A stretch of 64,000 nt of DNA from Gammaproteobacteria bacterium (GCA_040183005.1 JAMPIW010000007.1:1047314-1111313); one strand, 5' to 3'; numbered from the stretch's first letter, positions 1 to 10,084 are shown. Numbers and translations: made by a program. Notes: generated from the sequence alone by a model not told the origin.

Positions 1-1380
1 GGTCCACAACAATGCTGATACAAGCAAAAATCCACCCAGGATCATGCCCAATTGCTGGGGATTATTGGTGATTTCAGTTATTGCATCCGTTGCAACCGGT
101 TGCTCTGCTTCTGGAGCCTTAACAGGCTGCGGTTTGACGGAAGGCTTGCTGCTTACCGCCGGCGCCGATACTACAGATTTCGCAGCCGCTGCCTCAGTGG
201 CGGTTGCTGAACCCGCCTTATTTTGCAAGGCCGCAAGATCGCCGCTCTTGAGATTCATCAGGCGCTGCATGGAGGAGATTTGCTGCTCCAGCATCGTCAG
301 GCGGGTACGCAGCTCCTCATTTTCCTGGCGAGTGGTATCCACCGACTCTAGCGCCACAGCCAAGTCCTTACGCAATGATGCCAGGTCGTTGGCATCCGGT
401 GCGCCGGCCTTTGCGCCACCGCCTGTAGTCACGGCCGTTTTGCCGCCATCAGGCGTAATCAACTTCAATTGCGCGCCACCGCCGCCCTTTTCCACTGCGG
501 GCGTACTCTCAGTGCGCACGGGGGAAACCTCACCCTTTTGCCCGCCTAACCACTGCTGATATTGCATGGCGACTTCGTGTGCGGCTTCCTGCTGGGGAAC
601 GGCGTGGATTGCGTCCATGGGAGGCAGGCGCAGGATATAACCCGCCATCAGAGTATTCACATTACTCGTGGAAAACGCGTGCGGATTGTTCTTCGCCAAT
701 GCCAGCATCACCTGTGAAATACTGACGGAATTATCCGGGCGCATCTCCTTTGCGACTTTCCATAAAGTATCGGTTCTTGTTGTAGGTCCATAACTCGATC
801 CGGCAGTGGAGGATCTTTCACGCACGGCTACTTTCCTGGTGCCGTTGCCAGCCATGGGAGATGGGGATGGCGCTGAGGGTTCGACCTGGGATTGAGGATG
901 CGCTGCCGGAGAGGCTTCAAGACGTGGAGCAACGGGGGGAGAAGGCGTGGAAACAGGTACCTCTATCGGGGCAGGCTTGCCACCATCCGATACCGGAAAA
1001 TCGAGCAGCACGGTATATTCGCGCACAAAGCGCCCGCTCGACCAGTTGACCTCAACGAGAAAATCGAGAAAAGGTTCGCGGATTGGCTGGCTGGATGTCA
1101 CCTTGATGACGTGAGAGCCATCCGACTTCTGGATAACATTGAATCTGAGCTGGGTCAACAACCCCAGCCGCTCCACCCCCGCGCCAGCAAAGGCCGCCTC
1201 GGGAGCAAGTGCCACGGTCAGACCTTGCAACTCGGCGGGTGTCGCAGACAGCAGCCTGATCTCGGCATTCAGCGGCTGATTGAGCGCCGAATGCAGTTCG
1301 ATATCCCCTACCCCCAGCGCATAAGCGCCCGAGGCTTGCAACAACACCAGCGGAACCAACGTCAGAGCCAGCTTGCGCAT
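1..1380 (-). CDS. fimV: FimV-like LysM pilus/polarity protein, N-terminal part (runs off the window)
   Basis: The first 460 codons are present and the frame is open to the window edge. FimV proteins are inner-membrane peptidoglycan-binding organisers of type IV pili and cell poles. Visible in order: a signal peptide (residues 1-23, MRKLALTLVPLVLLQASG), the conserved FimV N-terminal domain (about 24-130), a Pro/Ser-rich linker, a LysM-like stretch (about 197-254), a predicted coiled coil (about 330-390), and at the window edge a hydrophobic membrane segment. The start is ATG with GGAG six bases upstream. It lies about 100 bp downstream of asd, as in Pseudomonas (leuB-asd-fimV). The acidic TPR C-terminus expected of FimV is outside the window. 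Confidence 0.88.
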   Translation of the reverse strand, partial: MRKLALTLVPLVLLQASGAYALGVGDIELHSALNQPLNAEIRLLSATPAELQGLTVALAPEAAFAGAGVERLGLLTQLRFNVIQKSDGSHVIKVTSSQPIREPFLDFLVEVNWSSGRFVREYTVLLDFPVSDGGKPAPIEVPVSTPSPPVAPRLEASPAAHPQSQVEPSAPSPSPMAGNGTRKVAVRERSSTAGSSYGPTTRTDTLWKVAKEMRPDNSVSISQVMLALAKNNPHAFSTSNVNTLMAGYILRLPPMDAIHAVPQQEAAHEVAMQYQQWLGGQKGEVSPVRTESTPAVEKGGGGAQLKLITPDGGKTAVTTGGGAKAGAPDANDLASLRKDLAVALESVDTTRQENEELRTRLTMLEQQISSMQRLMNLKSGDLAALQNKAGSATATEAAAAKSVVSAPAVSSKPSVKPQPVKAPEAEQPVATDAITEITNNPQQLGMILGGFLLVSALLWT

Positions 1381-1477
1381 CTATTTCTCCAGTCTTCGCT
1401 ACGTCCTTACTGCCAAGCATCGCGGTATATTAAAAACGCAGGGGCGGCCAGCGTATTATCCCGCGGCAGGCAAGCTA

Positions 1478-2503
1478 TCAATCCAAATAGTCTTTTATCA
1501 AAATCTCGGCTATCTGAACACTATTCAAGGCCGCACCCTTGCGAACGTTATCGGCCACTATCCACAAATCTAAACCCCGGGGGTGCGAGATGTCTTCGCG
1601 GATGCGCCCGACATAGACAGGATCCGTACCCACGGCCTCGGTGACGGCGGTTGGATAACCGCCCGGCTTACGCTCATCAAGCACCACGACACCCGGCGCC
1701 TTTTCCAGCAGCGCACGCGCCTGCTCCGCACTGATTTTGTCGCGGGTCTCGATATGCACCGCCTCGGAGTGACCATAAAACACCGGCACCCGCGCAGCAG
1801 TGGGATTAACCTGAATGGCATCATCCTCAAATATTTTGCGTGTTTCCCACACCATCTTCATCTCTTCCTTGGTGTAGCCATTCTCCAGGAAGACATCAAT
1901 ATGCGGCAACACATTAAACGCAATCTGCTTGGGATAGACACGCGGCGCTATCGGCTGGACGTTAAGTAGCGCGGCCGTCTGCCCCGCCAGTTCCTCGATA
2001 GCCTCCTTGCCGGTGCCCGACACCGATTGATAGGTGCAGACATTGATGCGTTCTATTCCTACCGCGTCGTAGATAGGCTTTAGCGCTACCAGCATCTGGA
2101 TGGTAGAACAGTTGGGATTGGCAATGATGTTGCGCACACGGTACTGCGCAATCGCGTGAGGGTTAACCTCAGGCACGACCAGGGGAATATCCGCCTCGTA
2201 ACGAAAATGCGCGGTGTTGTCGATGACCACACACCCCGCCTCTGCCGCCTTGGGAGCGTATATCGCGGAAACCTCACCACCCGCCGAAAACAGGCCAATC
2301 TGCACCTTGGAGAAATCGAATTCCGCGAGATCCTGCACCCTCAGATACTCACCCCTGAACTGCACCCGGCTACCCGCAGAGCGACTGCTCGCCAGAGGAT
2401 AAAGCGTACCGACAGGAAAGTTACGCTCCTCAAGGATGGATATTATAGTCTCACCCACCGCGCCGGTGGCACCCACTACCGCTACATCGTACTTTTTGCT
2501 CAT
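1478..2503 (-). CDS. asd: Aspartate-semialdehyde dehydrogenase
   Basis: Makes L-aspartate 4-semialdehyde from aspartyl phosphate with NADPH, the branch point to lysine/diaminopimelate, threonine and methionine; cytoplasmic. The 341-residue protein has the N-terminal nucleotide-binding motif VGATGAVG (residues 10-17) and the catalytic cysteine in NPNCSTIQM (Cys132). The later RVPVFYGHSEAVH stretch is typical of the family. Length matches the shorter Asd/USG-1 type of Pseudomonas and Vibrio. It follows leuB on the same strand and precedes fimV, a conserved arrangement. No lysine riboswitch is visible in the 84-bp gap from leuB. Confidence 0.95.
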   Translation of the reverse strand: MSKKYDVAVVGATGAVGETIISILEERNFPVGTLYPLASSRSAGSRVQFRGEYLRVQDLAEFDFSKVQIGLFSAGGEVSAIYAPKAAEAGCVVIDNTAHFRYEADIPLVVPEVNPHAIAQYRVRNIIANPNCSTIQMLVALKPIYDAVGIERINVCTYQSVSGTGKEAIEELAGQTAALLNVQPIAPRVYPKQIAFNVLPHIDVFLENGYTKEEMKMVWETRKIFEDDAIQVNPTAARVPVFYGHSEAVHIETRDKISAEQARALLEKAPGVVVLDERKPGGYPTAVTEAVGTDPVYVGRIREDISHPRGLDLWIVADNVRKGAALNSVQIAEILIKDYLD

Positions 2504-2570
2504 GTCATACCTTGAAATTGAACATTCGGTTTCTAGCTCCTATGCAGGATGCGTTTATGCGCCAAATTCC

Positions 2571-2591
2571 GGTGCGCACAGCGCACCCTAC
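2571..2591. repeat. REP-like hairpin at the leuB 3' end
   Basis: GGTGCGC-aca-GCGCACC, followed by CTAC, forms a small hairpin directly after leuB. On the coding strand the leuB stop TAG is the TAG of GTAGGGTGCG, the core of the hairpin family also seen at 38773, 41743 (looser match) and 62298. Confidence 0.5.
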
Positions 2592-3664
2592 CTTAGCGCA
2601 TTCACCACCGCATCACCCATTTCAGCCGTGCCTGCCTTATGCATGCCCGGCGTGTAAATGTCCGCAGTGCGCAGCCCTTGATCCAGCACCTTGTTGACTG
2701 CCGATTCGACGCGCCCGGCCAATTCCGGCTGGCTCAGTGAGTAGCGCAGCATCATCGCCACCGACAGGATGGTCGCCACTGGATTGGCGATGCCTTTACC
2801 GGCGATATCCGGTGCCGAACCATGTATCGGCTCATACATACCCTTGCCGGAGGCATCCAGCGACGCCGAAGGCAACATGCCAATCGAGCCTGTCAGCATT
2901 GCCGCACAATCGGACAGGATATCACCAAACATATTGCCGGTAACCATTACATCAAACTGCTTGGGCGCGCGCACCAACTGCATGGCGGCGTTATCCACAT
3001 ACATATGGCTCAGTGTCACTTCCGGGTAGTCCTTGGCGACACGAGTCATCACCTCGCGCCATAGCTCTGTGCATTCCAGAACATTGGCCTTGTCCACCGA
3101 ACACACGCGTCTATCGCGGCGCATGGCGATGTCAAACGCGGAGCGGCCAATGCGCTCAATCTCTGATTCGCGGTACACCATGGTATTAAAGCCTTCGCGC
3201 TCGCCGTTTTCCAGGACGCGGATGCCGCGCGGCTTGCCAAAATAGATATCGCCAGTCAGCTCGCGAACGATCATGATATCCAGACCAGAGACAACTTCGG
3301 GCTTAAGCGTCGAGGCATTCGCCAACTGGGGGTACAAGATAGCTGGGCGGAGATTGGAAAACAGCCCCAGCTCCGAACGCAATCCCAGCAGACCCTTTTC
3401 GGGGCGCAGCGCAATATCGAGCGACTCCCACTTGTAACCGCCCACGGCCCCCAACAACACCGCATCGGCCGCTTTGGCCAGGGTCAAGGTCTGCTCCGGC
3501 AGTGGATGGCCGGCGGCGTCATAGGCCGCGCCGCCCACCAGCGCCTGCTCCATCTCGACATCCAACCCAAAGTCCCGACGCAATGCTTCCAGCACCTTCA
3601 CCGCCTCTGCAACGATCTCAGTACCAATGCCATCACCGGGCAATACCGCAATTTTTTTAGTCAT
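2588..3664 (-). CDS. leuB: 3-isopropylmalate dehydrogenase
   Basis: Oxidises and decarboxylates 3-isopropylmalate to 2-ketoisocaproate with NAD+ in leucine synthesis. Recognisable segments are [14 protein letters not shown] at the N-terminus, the substrate region [13 protein letters not shown], the metal-site region [11 protein letters not shown] and the cofactor loop [18 protein letters not shown], where the aspartate of PDIAG fits NAD specificity. I take ATG at 3664 (358 residues, the usual length) rather than an in-frame start 30 bp upstream, because homologues begin M-x-K-K-I-A-V-L-P-G. Only 5 bp separate it from the leuD stop, so the two are co-transcribed. The stop codon lies in a REP-like hairpin. 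Confidence 0.96.
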   Translation of the reverse strand: MTKKIAVLPGDGIGTEIVAEAVKVLEALRRDFGLDVEMEQALVGGAAYDAAGHPLPEQTLTLAKAADAVLLGAVGGYKWESLDIALRPEKGLLGLRSELGLFSNLRPAILYPQLANASTLKPEVVSGLDIMIVRELTGDIYFGKPRGIRVLENGEREGFNTMVYRESEIERIGRSAFDIAMRRDRRVCSVDKANVLECTELWREVMTRVAKDYPEVTLSHMYVDNAAMQLVRAPKQFDVMVTGNMFGDILSDCAAMLTGSIGMLPSASLDASGKGMYEPIHGSAPDIAGKGIANPVATILSVAMMLRYSLSQPELAGRVESAVNKVLDQGLRTADIYTPGMHKAGTAEMGDAVVNALR

Positions 3665-3669
3665 CGATC

Positions 3670-4317
3670 CTAATCCTGCCTGCCAAACAACCAAGGTGCC
3701 TCAGCGCCGCGCTTCTTTTCATAAGTCTTGATGTCGTCCACATATTGCAGCGTCAGGCCGATATCGTCCAGCCCATTGAGCAGGCAATGCTTGCGGAACG
3801 CATCGACTTCAAACGTAAACAGTTCGCCGCCAGGTGTTGCCACCGTTTGCTGCTCCAGATCCACCGTCAGCATATACCCCGGCTGCGCTTCAACTTCATT
3901 GAACAGCCTGTCTACGCTGCCGGCATCGAGCACAAGAGGCAACAAACCATTTTTAAAACAGTTATTGTAAAAGATGTCAGCGAAACTGGGGGCGATAATC
4001 ACACGGAAACCATAATCCTGCAGCGCCCAAGGGGCATGTTCACGCGACGAACCGCAGCCGAAATTGGCGCGTGCCAGCAAGATCCTCGCGCCCTGATAAC
4101 GCGGCTGGTTGAGCACGAAATCGGGGTTCAATGGGCGCGCGCTGTTATCTTGGTCTGGCTCGCCATGATCCAGATAACGCCACTCGTCAAACAGGTTCGG
4201 CCCAAAACCGGTACGTTTGATGGATTTCAGGAATTGCTTGGGAATGATCGCATCCGTGTCCACGTTGGGACGGTCCAAGGGCGCCGCAATACCTGTCAAT
4301 CGAATAAATTTTTCCAT
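3670..4317 (-). CDS. leuD: 3-isopropylmalate dehydratase small subunit
   Basis: Small (swivel) subunit of isopropylmalate isomerase, which works as a heterodimer with the iron-sulfur subunit LeuC. The 215-residue protein has the family signatures [13 protein letters not shown] and [11 protein letters not shown] and the N-terminal [11 protein letters not shown] motif. leuC normally sits immediately upstream; here the upstream neighbour, 36 bp away, is a glycosyltransferase, so LeuC must be encoded elsewhere. leuD-leuB-asd-fimV follow on the same strand. Confidence 0.95.
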   Translation of the reverse strand: MEKFIRLTGIAAPLDRPNVDTDAIIPKQFLKSIKRTGFGPNLFDEWRYLDHGEPDQDNSARPLNPDFVLNQPRYQGARILLARANFGCGSSREHAPWALQDYGFRVIIAPSFADIFYNNCFKNGLLPLVLDAGSVDRLFNEVEAQPGYMLTVDLEQQTVATPGGELFTFEVDAFRKHCLLNGLDDIGLTLQYVDDIKTYEKKRGAEAPWLFGRQD

Positions 4318-4353
4318 ATGGACCCTTTACGAAAATCAAGTCTGCATTAAAAG

Positions 4354-5499
4354 TTATGCAATGCTCAGCGTTTTTTCAGCCACCTTTTCCCAGGCGAATT
4401 CGGCGAACGCTCTGTTGCAGCCTTGCGCGCCAAGCTGACGGGCGAATTCCGGGGAGCCGAGCAAGCTGATCATTCCCGTGGCAACAGCCTCGGTTGACGC
4501 CCCATCAACTCTCACGCCGGTCACACCATCAAGCACCGCCGCGCCGGTACCACCCGCCTGCCCCGCCAAAACAGGCTTGCCACACGCCGATGCTTCCAAA
4601 AATACCATGCCAAACCCTTCATTATCACCGTTTATTTCACGATTGGGCATGGCGAATACATCTGCGGCATTATACCAGCGAGGGAGATCATCCGGGATAA
4701 CATGCCCCAATAAATGCACCCGCTCTGATACGCCGGCATCGCGCGCCAAAGAGATCAGATAATCACGATCTTCACCGACGCCAACAATCGCATAATGAAC
4801 GTCGATGCCCTGCGTCGACAAGATCGGCAGCGCCTTGATGACCTGGTCAAACCCCTTGCGGCGGCTCAAGCGGCCCACGGACAGGATCAACTTTTGATTT
4901 TCCGCCAGCCCGATGGATGCACGCAAATCCGCAACCGCCAAACCGGGATGGAAGCGATCAATATCCACACCAGGAGAAATAAGCGAGATTTTATCCGCCC
5001 GAACGCCAAGCTTGAGTAACTCGTCACGAGTGAAATCGCTGTTGGCAATAACTCGATCCGCGTGCTTATAGGTAAACACCATTGCCTGGAATTTCCCTGG
5101 CTGACGCCAGGTAGTGATTTCTTCGCCGTGGGCATAAACCACCAACGGACGGCGAACCAGCCGCGCCACCACCAAACCCACTAAACCTTCTGGCAGTACG
5201 CGCCCGGCATGAATGGCATCGAATTTATTCTGCAGCGCAAGTTTCAGTGACTTAGCTAATAGCTTGCCATACATTGCCAGGGATTCCGGCCTCAGCCACC
5301 AATGGCGGCGCAATGAGATGCGATGAATGCTGTTCGGATGATGCGCGTCATACGCTCCGGCACCGTTTACATCCGCCGTTACAATATGAATCTCCTTGCC
5401 GCCAATGCGTTTGTAAACCTCGTCAAACCACACCGCCGTCCCTCCTTTGGTAGGCAGGAACAACTCTGTAATTACCAGATAGCGATGCGGCTTATCCAT
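4354..5499 (-). CDS. GT4-family glycosyltransferase
   Basis: Family 4 (GT-B fold) retaining glycosyltransferase, probably adding a sugar from a nucleotide donor to a lipid-linked glycan at the inner membrane. The N-terminal acceptor domain starts YLVITELFLPTKGGTAVWF. The C-terminal donor domain has SVGRLSRRKGFDQVI and the EGFGMVFLEASACGKPVLAG segment carrying the EX7E-like motif. I choose ATG at 5499 (381 residues), with AAGGG upstream; it overlaps the GT2 stop by 8 bp. A GTG 21 bp further upstream has no clear ribosome site. Last gene of a four-gene glycan operon. Donor and acceptor cannot be told from sequence. Confidence 0.85.
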   Translation of the reverse strand: MDKPHRYLVITELFLPTKGGTAVWFDEVYKRIGGKEIHIVTADVNGAGAYDAHHPNSIHRISLRRHWWLRPESLAMYGKLLAKSLKLALQNKFDAIHAGRVLPEGLVGLVVARLVRRPLVVYAHGEEITTWRQPGKFQAMVFTYKHADRVIANSDFTRDELLKLGVRADKISLISPGVDIDRFHPGLAVADLRASIGLAENQKLILSVGRLSRRKGFDQVIKALPILSTQGIDVHYAIVGVGEDRDYLISLARDAGVSERVHLLGHVIPDDLPRWYNAADVFAMPNREINGDNEGFGMVFLEASACGKPVLAGQAGGTGAAVLDGVTGVRVDGASTEAVATGMISLLGSPEFARQLGAQGCNRAFAEFAWEKVAEKTLSIA

Positions 5500-6445
5500 G
5501 GTTTTTTCCCTTACTGACACCGCGCATTATCGAGAGCAAATCACGCAGGGTTGTAAAACCGGGGCTTGCAACGAGAGAAGGGAGAACAGCGCGGATCGCC
5601 TCGCCCTGCCTGCCCTGCCGAAGCAGTACGTAGGCCAGATTCAACCGGGCGCGCCGCAAGCGGCCTCGCCAGCCGCGTTTTATCAACGTGGGGGCGTTGG
5701 CCAACGTATTTTTCAGGGGAAGCAGCGCCTCCACGGTAAGCTGCTGGGCACGCAACGGATCCGAGCGCGTCACGCTGTTGCCGTGTATAAAATAGACGGC
5801 CATCGGCTCACACACCACCCCGATACGCTTGCTCTGGGCGCAGAGGCGGATCAGAAAATTGACGTCCTCGCATACCCTGCGGCCCAGCGGGTAACCACCC
5901 AACTCCAGAAAGGTTTTGCGTGGCACACTCAAGGTGTGTGTGTCCCCAAAATGATTTTCAATAAAGAGGCTGATTTCGTCCTCTTCCATGAGGACTTCGC
6001 GGCGCCCTGCGGCCCTTCTCAAAATCATGGAGCCTGCCTCGGTTTTTTCCATGGACCGGCTGATCCGGCTGCCGTCGGAGCGAATATAATCGTAATCACC
6101 AGTTAGAAAATCCAGTGCGGGATCACGCTCTATCCATTCTGCATGCAGCCGCAACCGATCAGGATAATACCAATCATCCGCGTCGAGAAATGCCAGCCAC
6201 TCGCCTGTCGCAAGCTGTGCCCCAGCATTACGCGCGGCGGAAACCCCGGCGTTCGATTGATGCACATAACGCACATGCCCGCCAAATTGCGCCACCTCCG
6301 CGGCTGTTGTATCAGTGGAGCCGTCATCCACCACAATCAATTCAAGCGCGGGATAGGTTTGCGACAATACCGATTCAATGGCGCGGCGAATAGTGTTTGC
6401 ACCATTGTATACGGCGATAATAACGGAAAAAGCGGGCTTACCCAT
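5492..6445 (-). CDS. GT2-family glycosyltransferase
   Basis: Family 2 (GT-A fold) inverting glycosyltransferase of 317 residues. The N-terminus has SVIIAVYNGANTI, the nucleotide-binding VVDDGSTD and the DXD-like FLDADDWYYPDRL. Later CEDVNFLIRL is typical of the catalytic-base region. No membrane segments are obvious, so it probably acts on the cytoplasmic face. Its start overlaps the end of the deacetylase-like gene by 8 bp and its end overlaps the GT4 gene by 8 bp, which implies translational coupling. Sugar specificity is unknown. Confidence 0.87.
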   Translation of the reverse strand: MGKPAFSVIIAVYNGANTIRRAIESVLSQTYPALELIVVDDGSTDTTAAEVAQFGGHVRYVHQSNAGVSAARNAGAQLATGEWLAFLDADDWYYPDRLRLHAEWIERDPALDFLTGDYDYIRSDGSRISRSMEKTEAGSMILRRAAGRREVLMEEDEISLFIENHFGDTHTLSVPRKTFLELGGYPLGRRVCEDVNFLIRLCAQSKRIGVVCEPMAVYFIHGNSVTRSDPLRAQQLTVEALLPLKNTLANAPTLIKRGWRGRLRRARLNLAYVLLRQGRQGEAIRAVLPSLVASPGFTTLRDLLSIMRGVSKGKNHG

Positions 6446-7670
6446 TGTCCTTCACGCCCCCGCAAAAAAGACGCGCCGTGAAAAATAACAGCGCAGCAGG
6501 GACTATGGCGCCCGTCAGCCACGCCAGCTTCCACAACCGGGGCACTTCGCGCAACCGCAGCAGCCACACGGCTATGCGGCGCATCGTATTAATTTCCACC
6601 AGGCTTGCGTCAGCAATGCCCATACGGTGCGCAAGATGCTCCGTAGACGTAAAGATTACATCCGGGAAACGCTGCAATGCTCCGGCGAGTAACCCATCAA
6701 GTTCGCTGATCGCGGCATCCGCCACATCCGGGTCATCAACAAAGTTAAAGCGATGCGTCTCCAGCAGGGTTGGCCGGCCCATGCGGGACTTTATTTGCAT
6801 CGCTGCCAGCCCTTTTTCGGCCATGTGGCCGAGTGCCGGTTCAAAATAATCGTCGCGCACCACGTACATCACACCACCGGCGCCCGTTTGGCCATTCAGG
6901 ATGGGGCCGCCAGAGGCGATCAAGGCTCCCACATGATCGCGCGCCTCATAGCACTGCCCTGGCGTGACGATGACATGCACACCCGCGTCGGCCCACGCCT
7001 TCTCAACCACTGGATTCCATACAAAAGTGGGCGGCACCACAACACGCGGAGGGCAGCCAAAAATTGCAATGAATGCTTCAACTTCTTCGGTCACGGCGGC
7101 CTTGATTTGGCTTTCCGGAATCGGACTGGAAGGCAGGCTTGAGGCATCAATCCAGCGGCTTTGCAGGTGTGATGGCAGACCTTCCGTTCTTGAATCATCG
7201 CTGGTAAGCCAGCGCCTGATACCGGCATCGAGGCCCGCAGCAGTCATCAACGCAGGAGGCCAGAAATGTTCCATGCCATGTAATTGCAGCGCGAACACAC
7301 CGGATGCAACACCACGCTGAATAACGTCGCGCATCGCCGGGTACTGAGAGTGGGAAAGCAAAACGCGGTGATAGCGCTGGCAGCCTTCCTGTCGCATAAG
7401 CTCTGCATCAGGCACAGCCAACACCACCCCCAGCGTCATCACGGGAGGGTGTCCCTCGCTATCCTTATAGCGCGACAACACCTTGGCAATGCGATGCAAT
7501 TGCTGCGCATCCGCCTTGGGTCCAGGCCCCCAGTCATCGCTTTCGATAATCAGCACAGGACGGCGCAACACCGGCTCGCGCCATAAAGACAGCAACTCGC
7601 GACGATAGCGCCAAACCAGCGCTGCCCCTGCCGTGAACCATAAAAGCAATATTGCGACTAAAAGCTGCAT
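6438..7670 (-). CDS. Membrane-anchored polysaccharide deacetylase-like protein
   Basis: A 410-residue protein with an N-terminal membrane segment (about 2-18) and a hydrophobic C-terminal segment (about 378-402) around a NodB/CE4-like domain. Deacetylase-type metal and catalytic signatures are visible: IESDDWG near residue 44 (Asp-Asp), LQLHGMEHF (two His) and ETHRFNF late in the domain. Such enzymes remove N- or O-acetyl groups from glycans. The match is motif-level only, and the domain is divergent enough that another hydrolase role is possible. It sits 15 bp after the sulfotransferase and overlaps the GT2 gene. Confidence 0.68.
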   Translation of the reverse strand: MQLLVAILLLWFTAGAALVWRYRRELLSLWREPVLRRPVLIIESDDWGPGPKADAQQLHRIAKVLSRYKDSEGHPPVMTLGVVLAVPDAELMRQEGCQRYHRVLLSHSQYPAMRDVIQRGVASGVFALQLHGMEHFWPPALMTAAGLDAGIRRWLTSDDSRTEGLPSHLQSRWIDASSLPSSPIPESQIKAAVTEEVEAFIAIFGCPPRVVVPPTFVWNPVVEKAWADAGVHVIVTPGQCYEARDHVGALIASGGPILNGQTGAGGVMYVVRDDYFEPALGHMAEKGLAAMQIKSRMGRPTLLETHRFNFVDDPDVADAAISELDGLLAGALQRFPDVIFTSTEHLAHRMGIADASLVEINTMRRIAVWLLRLREVPRLWKLAWLTGAIVPAALLFFTARLFCGGVKDNG

Positions 7671-7685
7671 TATTTTGGATAGGCT

Positions 7686-8609
7686 TTAAAAGTCATACCC
7701 CATCGCGCGCGCCACATCGGTAACCGAGGGCATAATACGCTCGATGCGCTCATGATTGCGTCCATCCCGCCATTTGTCGAGGCGGATTTCGGAAAAGGCG
7801 TTGTAAGGGATATCCAGCACCTCCGCGCAATGTCTTTCCAGCGCTGGCGTGAATGCAAGGCGACATGATTCAAAAGATCGTCGAAATCCCGCGACCGGAT
7901 CCTTGACCAAGTCTTCGTAAAATATTTCATTCCACTGCGCGGGGGGGACGAGCTTGCGCCCCTCGATGATCGCCTGGTTAATAGCTCTATATTGAAATGC
8001 GCAGACTTCTTCAACAGGGGCGCGCAGATAATTTCGCCATCCTTCGGCAAGAAAAAAACACCAGCGCGCATAGCGGCCATCATCAACAGCAACGGTTTCG
8101 GGCAGATCGTTTGACCAAGTGGCGAATTCGTCCGCCTTACCCCACCCCTCTATCAGCGAGTTGATGTTGTCGCCGGGGCTGCGCTTGACATAAACAAAAT
8201 GCGCATCAGGGAAAAGAGCATAAAGGTAGGGCACACACAATCCGTTCTGATTGTTTTTGTCTACAAAACGGTGTTTTCCTGTGTTGCTATAGAAATAGCG
8301 CGAAACGGCGTCACGGTCTTGCGGGCTGGCATCCTGGGCGTCCAACGCATGGGTATCCCAGTTTTTTTCCTGTAAAGGATGTAAATCAACCCAAAAGTCA
8401 TGGGTTTCGCGCTGCAAGGAGCCAATTTCCAGGGATTCGGAGAATGTTTTGTACACCAAGGTAGTGCCCGCACGGCTGCACCCCAAAATAAAAATGGGGC
8501 GTTGCGCCACATGGCGCCTCACCTCCCAGGCCACGCTTCGCGCAGCGTTTAATGTCCTGCGGCTATGATAAGCTAGTGTTTTCTCAACCTTCCGCCAAAA
8601 TTCACTCAC
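7686..8609 (-). CDS. PAPS-dependent sulfotransferase family protein
   Basis: The 307-residue protein has a sulfotransferase P-loop-like 5'-phosphosulfate site, PIFILGCSRAGTTLVY (about residues 36-51), and a 3'-phosphate-binding segment FVYVKRSPGDNINSLIEGW. Enzymes of this family move sulfate from PAPS to hydroxyl or amino groups of carbohydrates or proteins. The start is GTG. A possible -10 box (TATAAT on the minus strand, 8648-8653) lies about 40 bp upstream, so this is probably the first gene of the glycan operon. The acceptor is probably the glycan built by the two downstream glycosyltransferases; that is inference. Confidence 0.8.
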   Translation of the reverse strand: MSEFWRKVEKTLAYHSRRTLNAARSVAWEVRRHVAQRPIFILGCSRAGTTLVYKTFSESLEIGSLQRETHDFWVDLHPLQEKNWDTHALDAQDASPQDRDAVSRYFYSNTGKHRFVDKNNQNGLCVPYLYALFPDAHFVYVKRSPGDNINSLIEGWGKADEFATWSNDLPETVAVDDGRYARWCFFLAEGWRNYLRAPVEEVCAFQYRAINQAIIEGRKLVPPAQWNEIFYEDLVKDPVAGFRRSFESCRLAFTPALERHCAEVLDIPYNAFSEIRLDKWRDGRNHERIERIMPSVTDVARAMGYDF

Positions 8610-8725
8610 AACCGACCTTGCGCCTTGGTAAAGTGTATAAATTCGCCATTATACGCTAACATCTGGCGCATTTTTTGGTTGGCTGTGGGATTGCGCCACT
8701 AAACATTTTTAGCACTGCGGAAAAA

Positions 8726-10084
8726 TCAGTTTGCGATTTCGTAAGCCTGACGAACCGCTGCCGCCAAATAATTTGCCAGCGACTCGACCTGTTGCGCGTC
8801 AACGCCTTCGATCATCACACGTATCAAGGGCTCAGTGCCAGAGGCACGCAGCAACACCCGGCCTTTGCTCGCCAACTGCGACTCCACTTCGCGCAGCGCA
8901 TCCTGCACATGGCTGGATGCGGCAAAATCGAATTTTTTATCGGTGCGCACATTGACCAGGCACTGCGGGTACTTTGCCATCCCTGATTTCAATTCATGCA
9001 AGGAACGCCCGGACTGCATAAGCGCCGCCAATACCTGCAATGCCGACACAATACCGTCGCCGGTGGTAGTGCAGTCCAGGCAGATGATATGGCCAGACGA
9101 CTCCCCGCCCAATGTCCCGCCTTCCTTGCGGAGCAGGTCCATCACGTAACGATCACCCACCGCCGCGCGCCGGAAGTCCACCCCAATGGCGCACAACGCG
9201 TGTTCCAGACCCAAGTTACTCATTACCGTACCTATCACCGCGCCCTTGAGATTACCGGCTTCGCGCCGCGATTGGGCGATGATAAACAGCAGTTCATCGC
9301 CGTCCACCAGTTCGCCCTTGTGATCCACCATAATCAGCCGGTCACCGTCGCCGTCCAGCGCAATCCCCAAGTCCGCCTTGTGTTCAAGCACGGCGGCCTG
9401 CACAGCTTCCGGATGCGTGGAACCACAGCCTTTGTTGATATTCAGCCCATTGGGCTGCACGCCCAGCCGGATAACTTCTGCGCCCAGCTCCTCGAACACA
9501 TGCGGCGCGACATGGTATGTCGCACCATGTGCGCAATCCACCACCAGCTTCATGCCACGCAGCTCGACATTGCCCGGTATGGTGCTTTTACAAAACTCAA
9601 TGTACCGCCCTGCGGCATCGCGCACACGCTCAGCCTTGCCCAGCAACGAGGAATCCACTGTGTGCATGGGTTTATCAAGCTCCGCTTCTATGGCCAGCTC
9701 GACCTCGTCAGGGAGCTTCTCCCCGCGCGCGGAAAAAAACTTGATGCCGTTATCCTGGAAAGGATTGTGTGACGCGCTGATGACAATGCCCGCCTGTGCA
9801 TGCAGCGTGCGGGTCAAATACGCTATGGCAGGTGTCGGCATAGGACCAAGCAGGTGAATATCGACGCCTGCGGAAGACAATCCTGCCTGAAGCGCGGATT
9901 CAAGCATATAACCTGAGATGCGGGTGTCTTTACCGATCAGCACCTTGCCGCGCCCGCCCTTGGTCAGCACGCGCCCGGCCGCCCAGCCCAGCTTAAGAAC
10001 GAATTCCGCAGTGATCGGTGTTTCCCCGACCAGCCCGCGAATACCGTCCGTGCCAAAATATTTTCTCTGCTGGCCCTTGCTCAT
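8726..10084 (-). CDS. glmM: Phosphoglucosamine mutase
   Basis: Interconverts glucosamine-6-phosphate and glucosamine-1-phosphate on the way to UDP-GlcNAc for peptidoglycan and LPS. The 452-residue protein shows YFGTDGIRG at the N-terminus, the phosphoserine loop [17 protein letters not shown] (active serine about residue 105), the Mg-binding DGDGDR loop, the GGESSGH sugar-binding loop and the C-terminal phosphate-binding [15 protein letters not shown] at 10084 with AAGGG eight bases upstream is preferred over a GTG three codons earlier. It ends the conserved rlmE-ftsH-folP-glmM series. Confidence 0.96.
   Translation of the reverse strand: MSKGQQRKYFGTDGIRGLVGETPITAEFVLKLGWAAGRVLTKGGRGKVLIGKDTRISGYMLESALQAGLSSAGVDIHLLGPMPTPAIAYLTRTLHAQAGIVISASHNPFQDNGIKFFSARGEKLPDEVELAIEAELDKPMHTVDSSLLGKAERVRDAAGRYIEFCKSTIPGNVELRGMKLVVDCAHGATYHVAPHVFEELGAEVIRLGVQPNGLNINKGCGSTHPEAVQAAVLEHKADLGIALDGDGDRLIMVDHKGELVDGDELLFIIAQSRREAGNLKGAVIGTVMSNLGLEHALCAIGVDFRRAAVGDRYVMDLLRKEGGTLGGESSGHIICLDCTTTGDGIVSALQVLAALMQSGRSLHELKSGMAKYPQCLVNVRTDKKFDFAASSHVQDALREVESQLASKGRVLLRASGTEPLIRVMIEGVDAQQVESLANYLAAAVRQAYEIAN

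Noticed and set aside
1052-1420. 122-codon frame inside the fimV region
   Set aside because: Different frame from the clear FimV N-terminus that starts at 1380.
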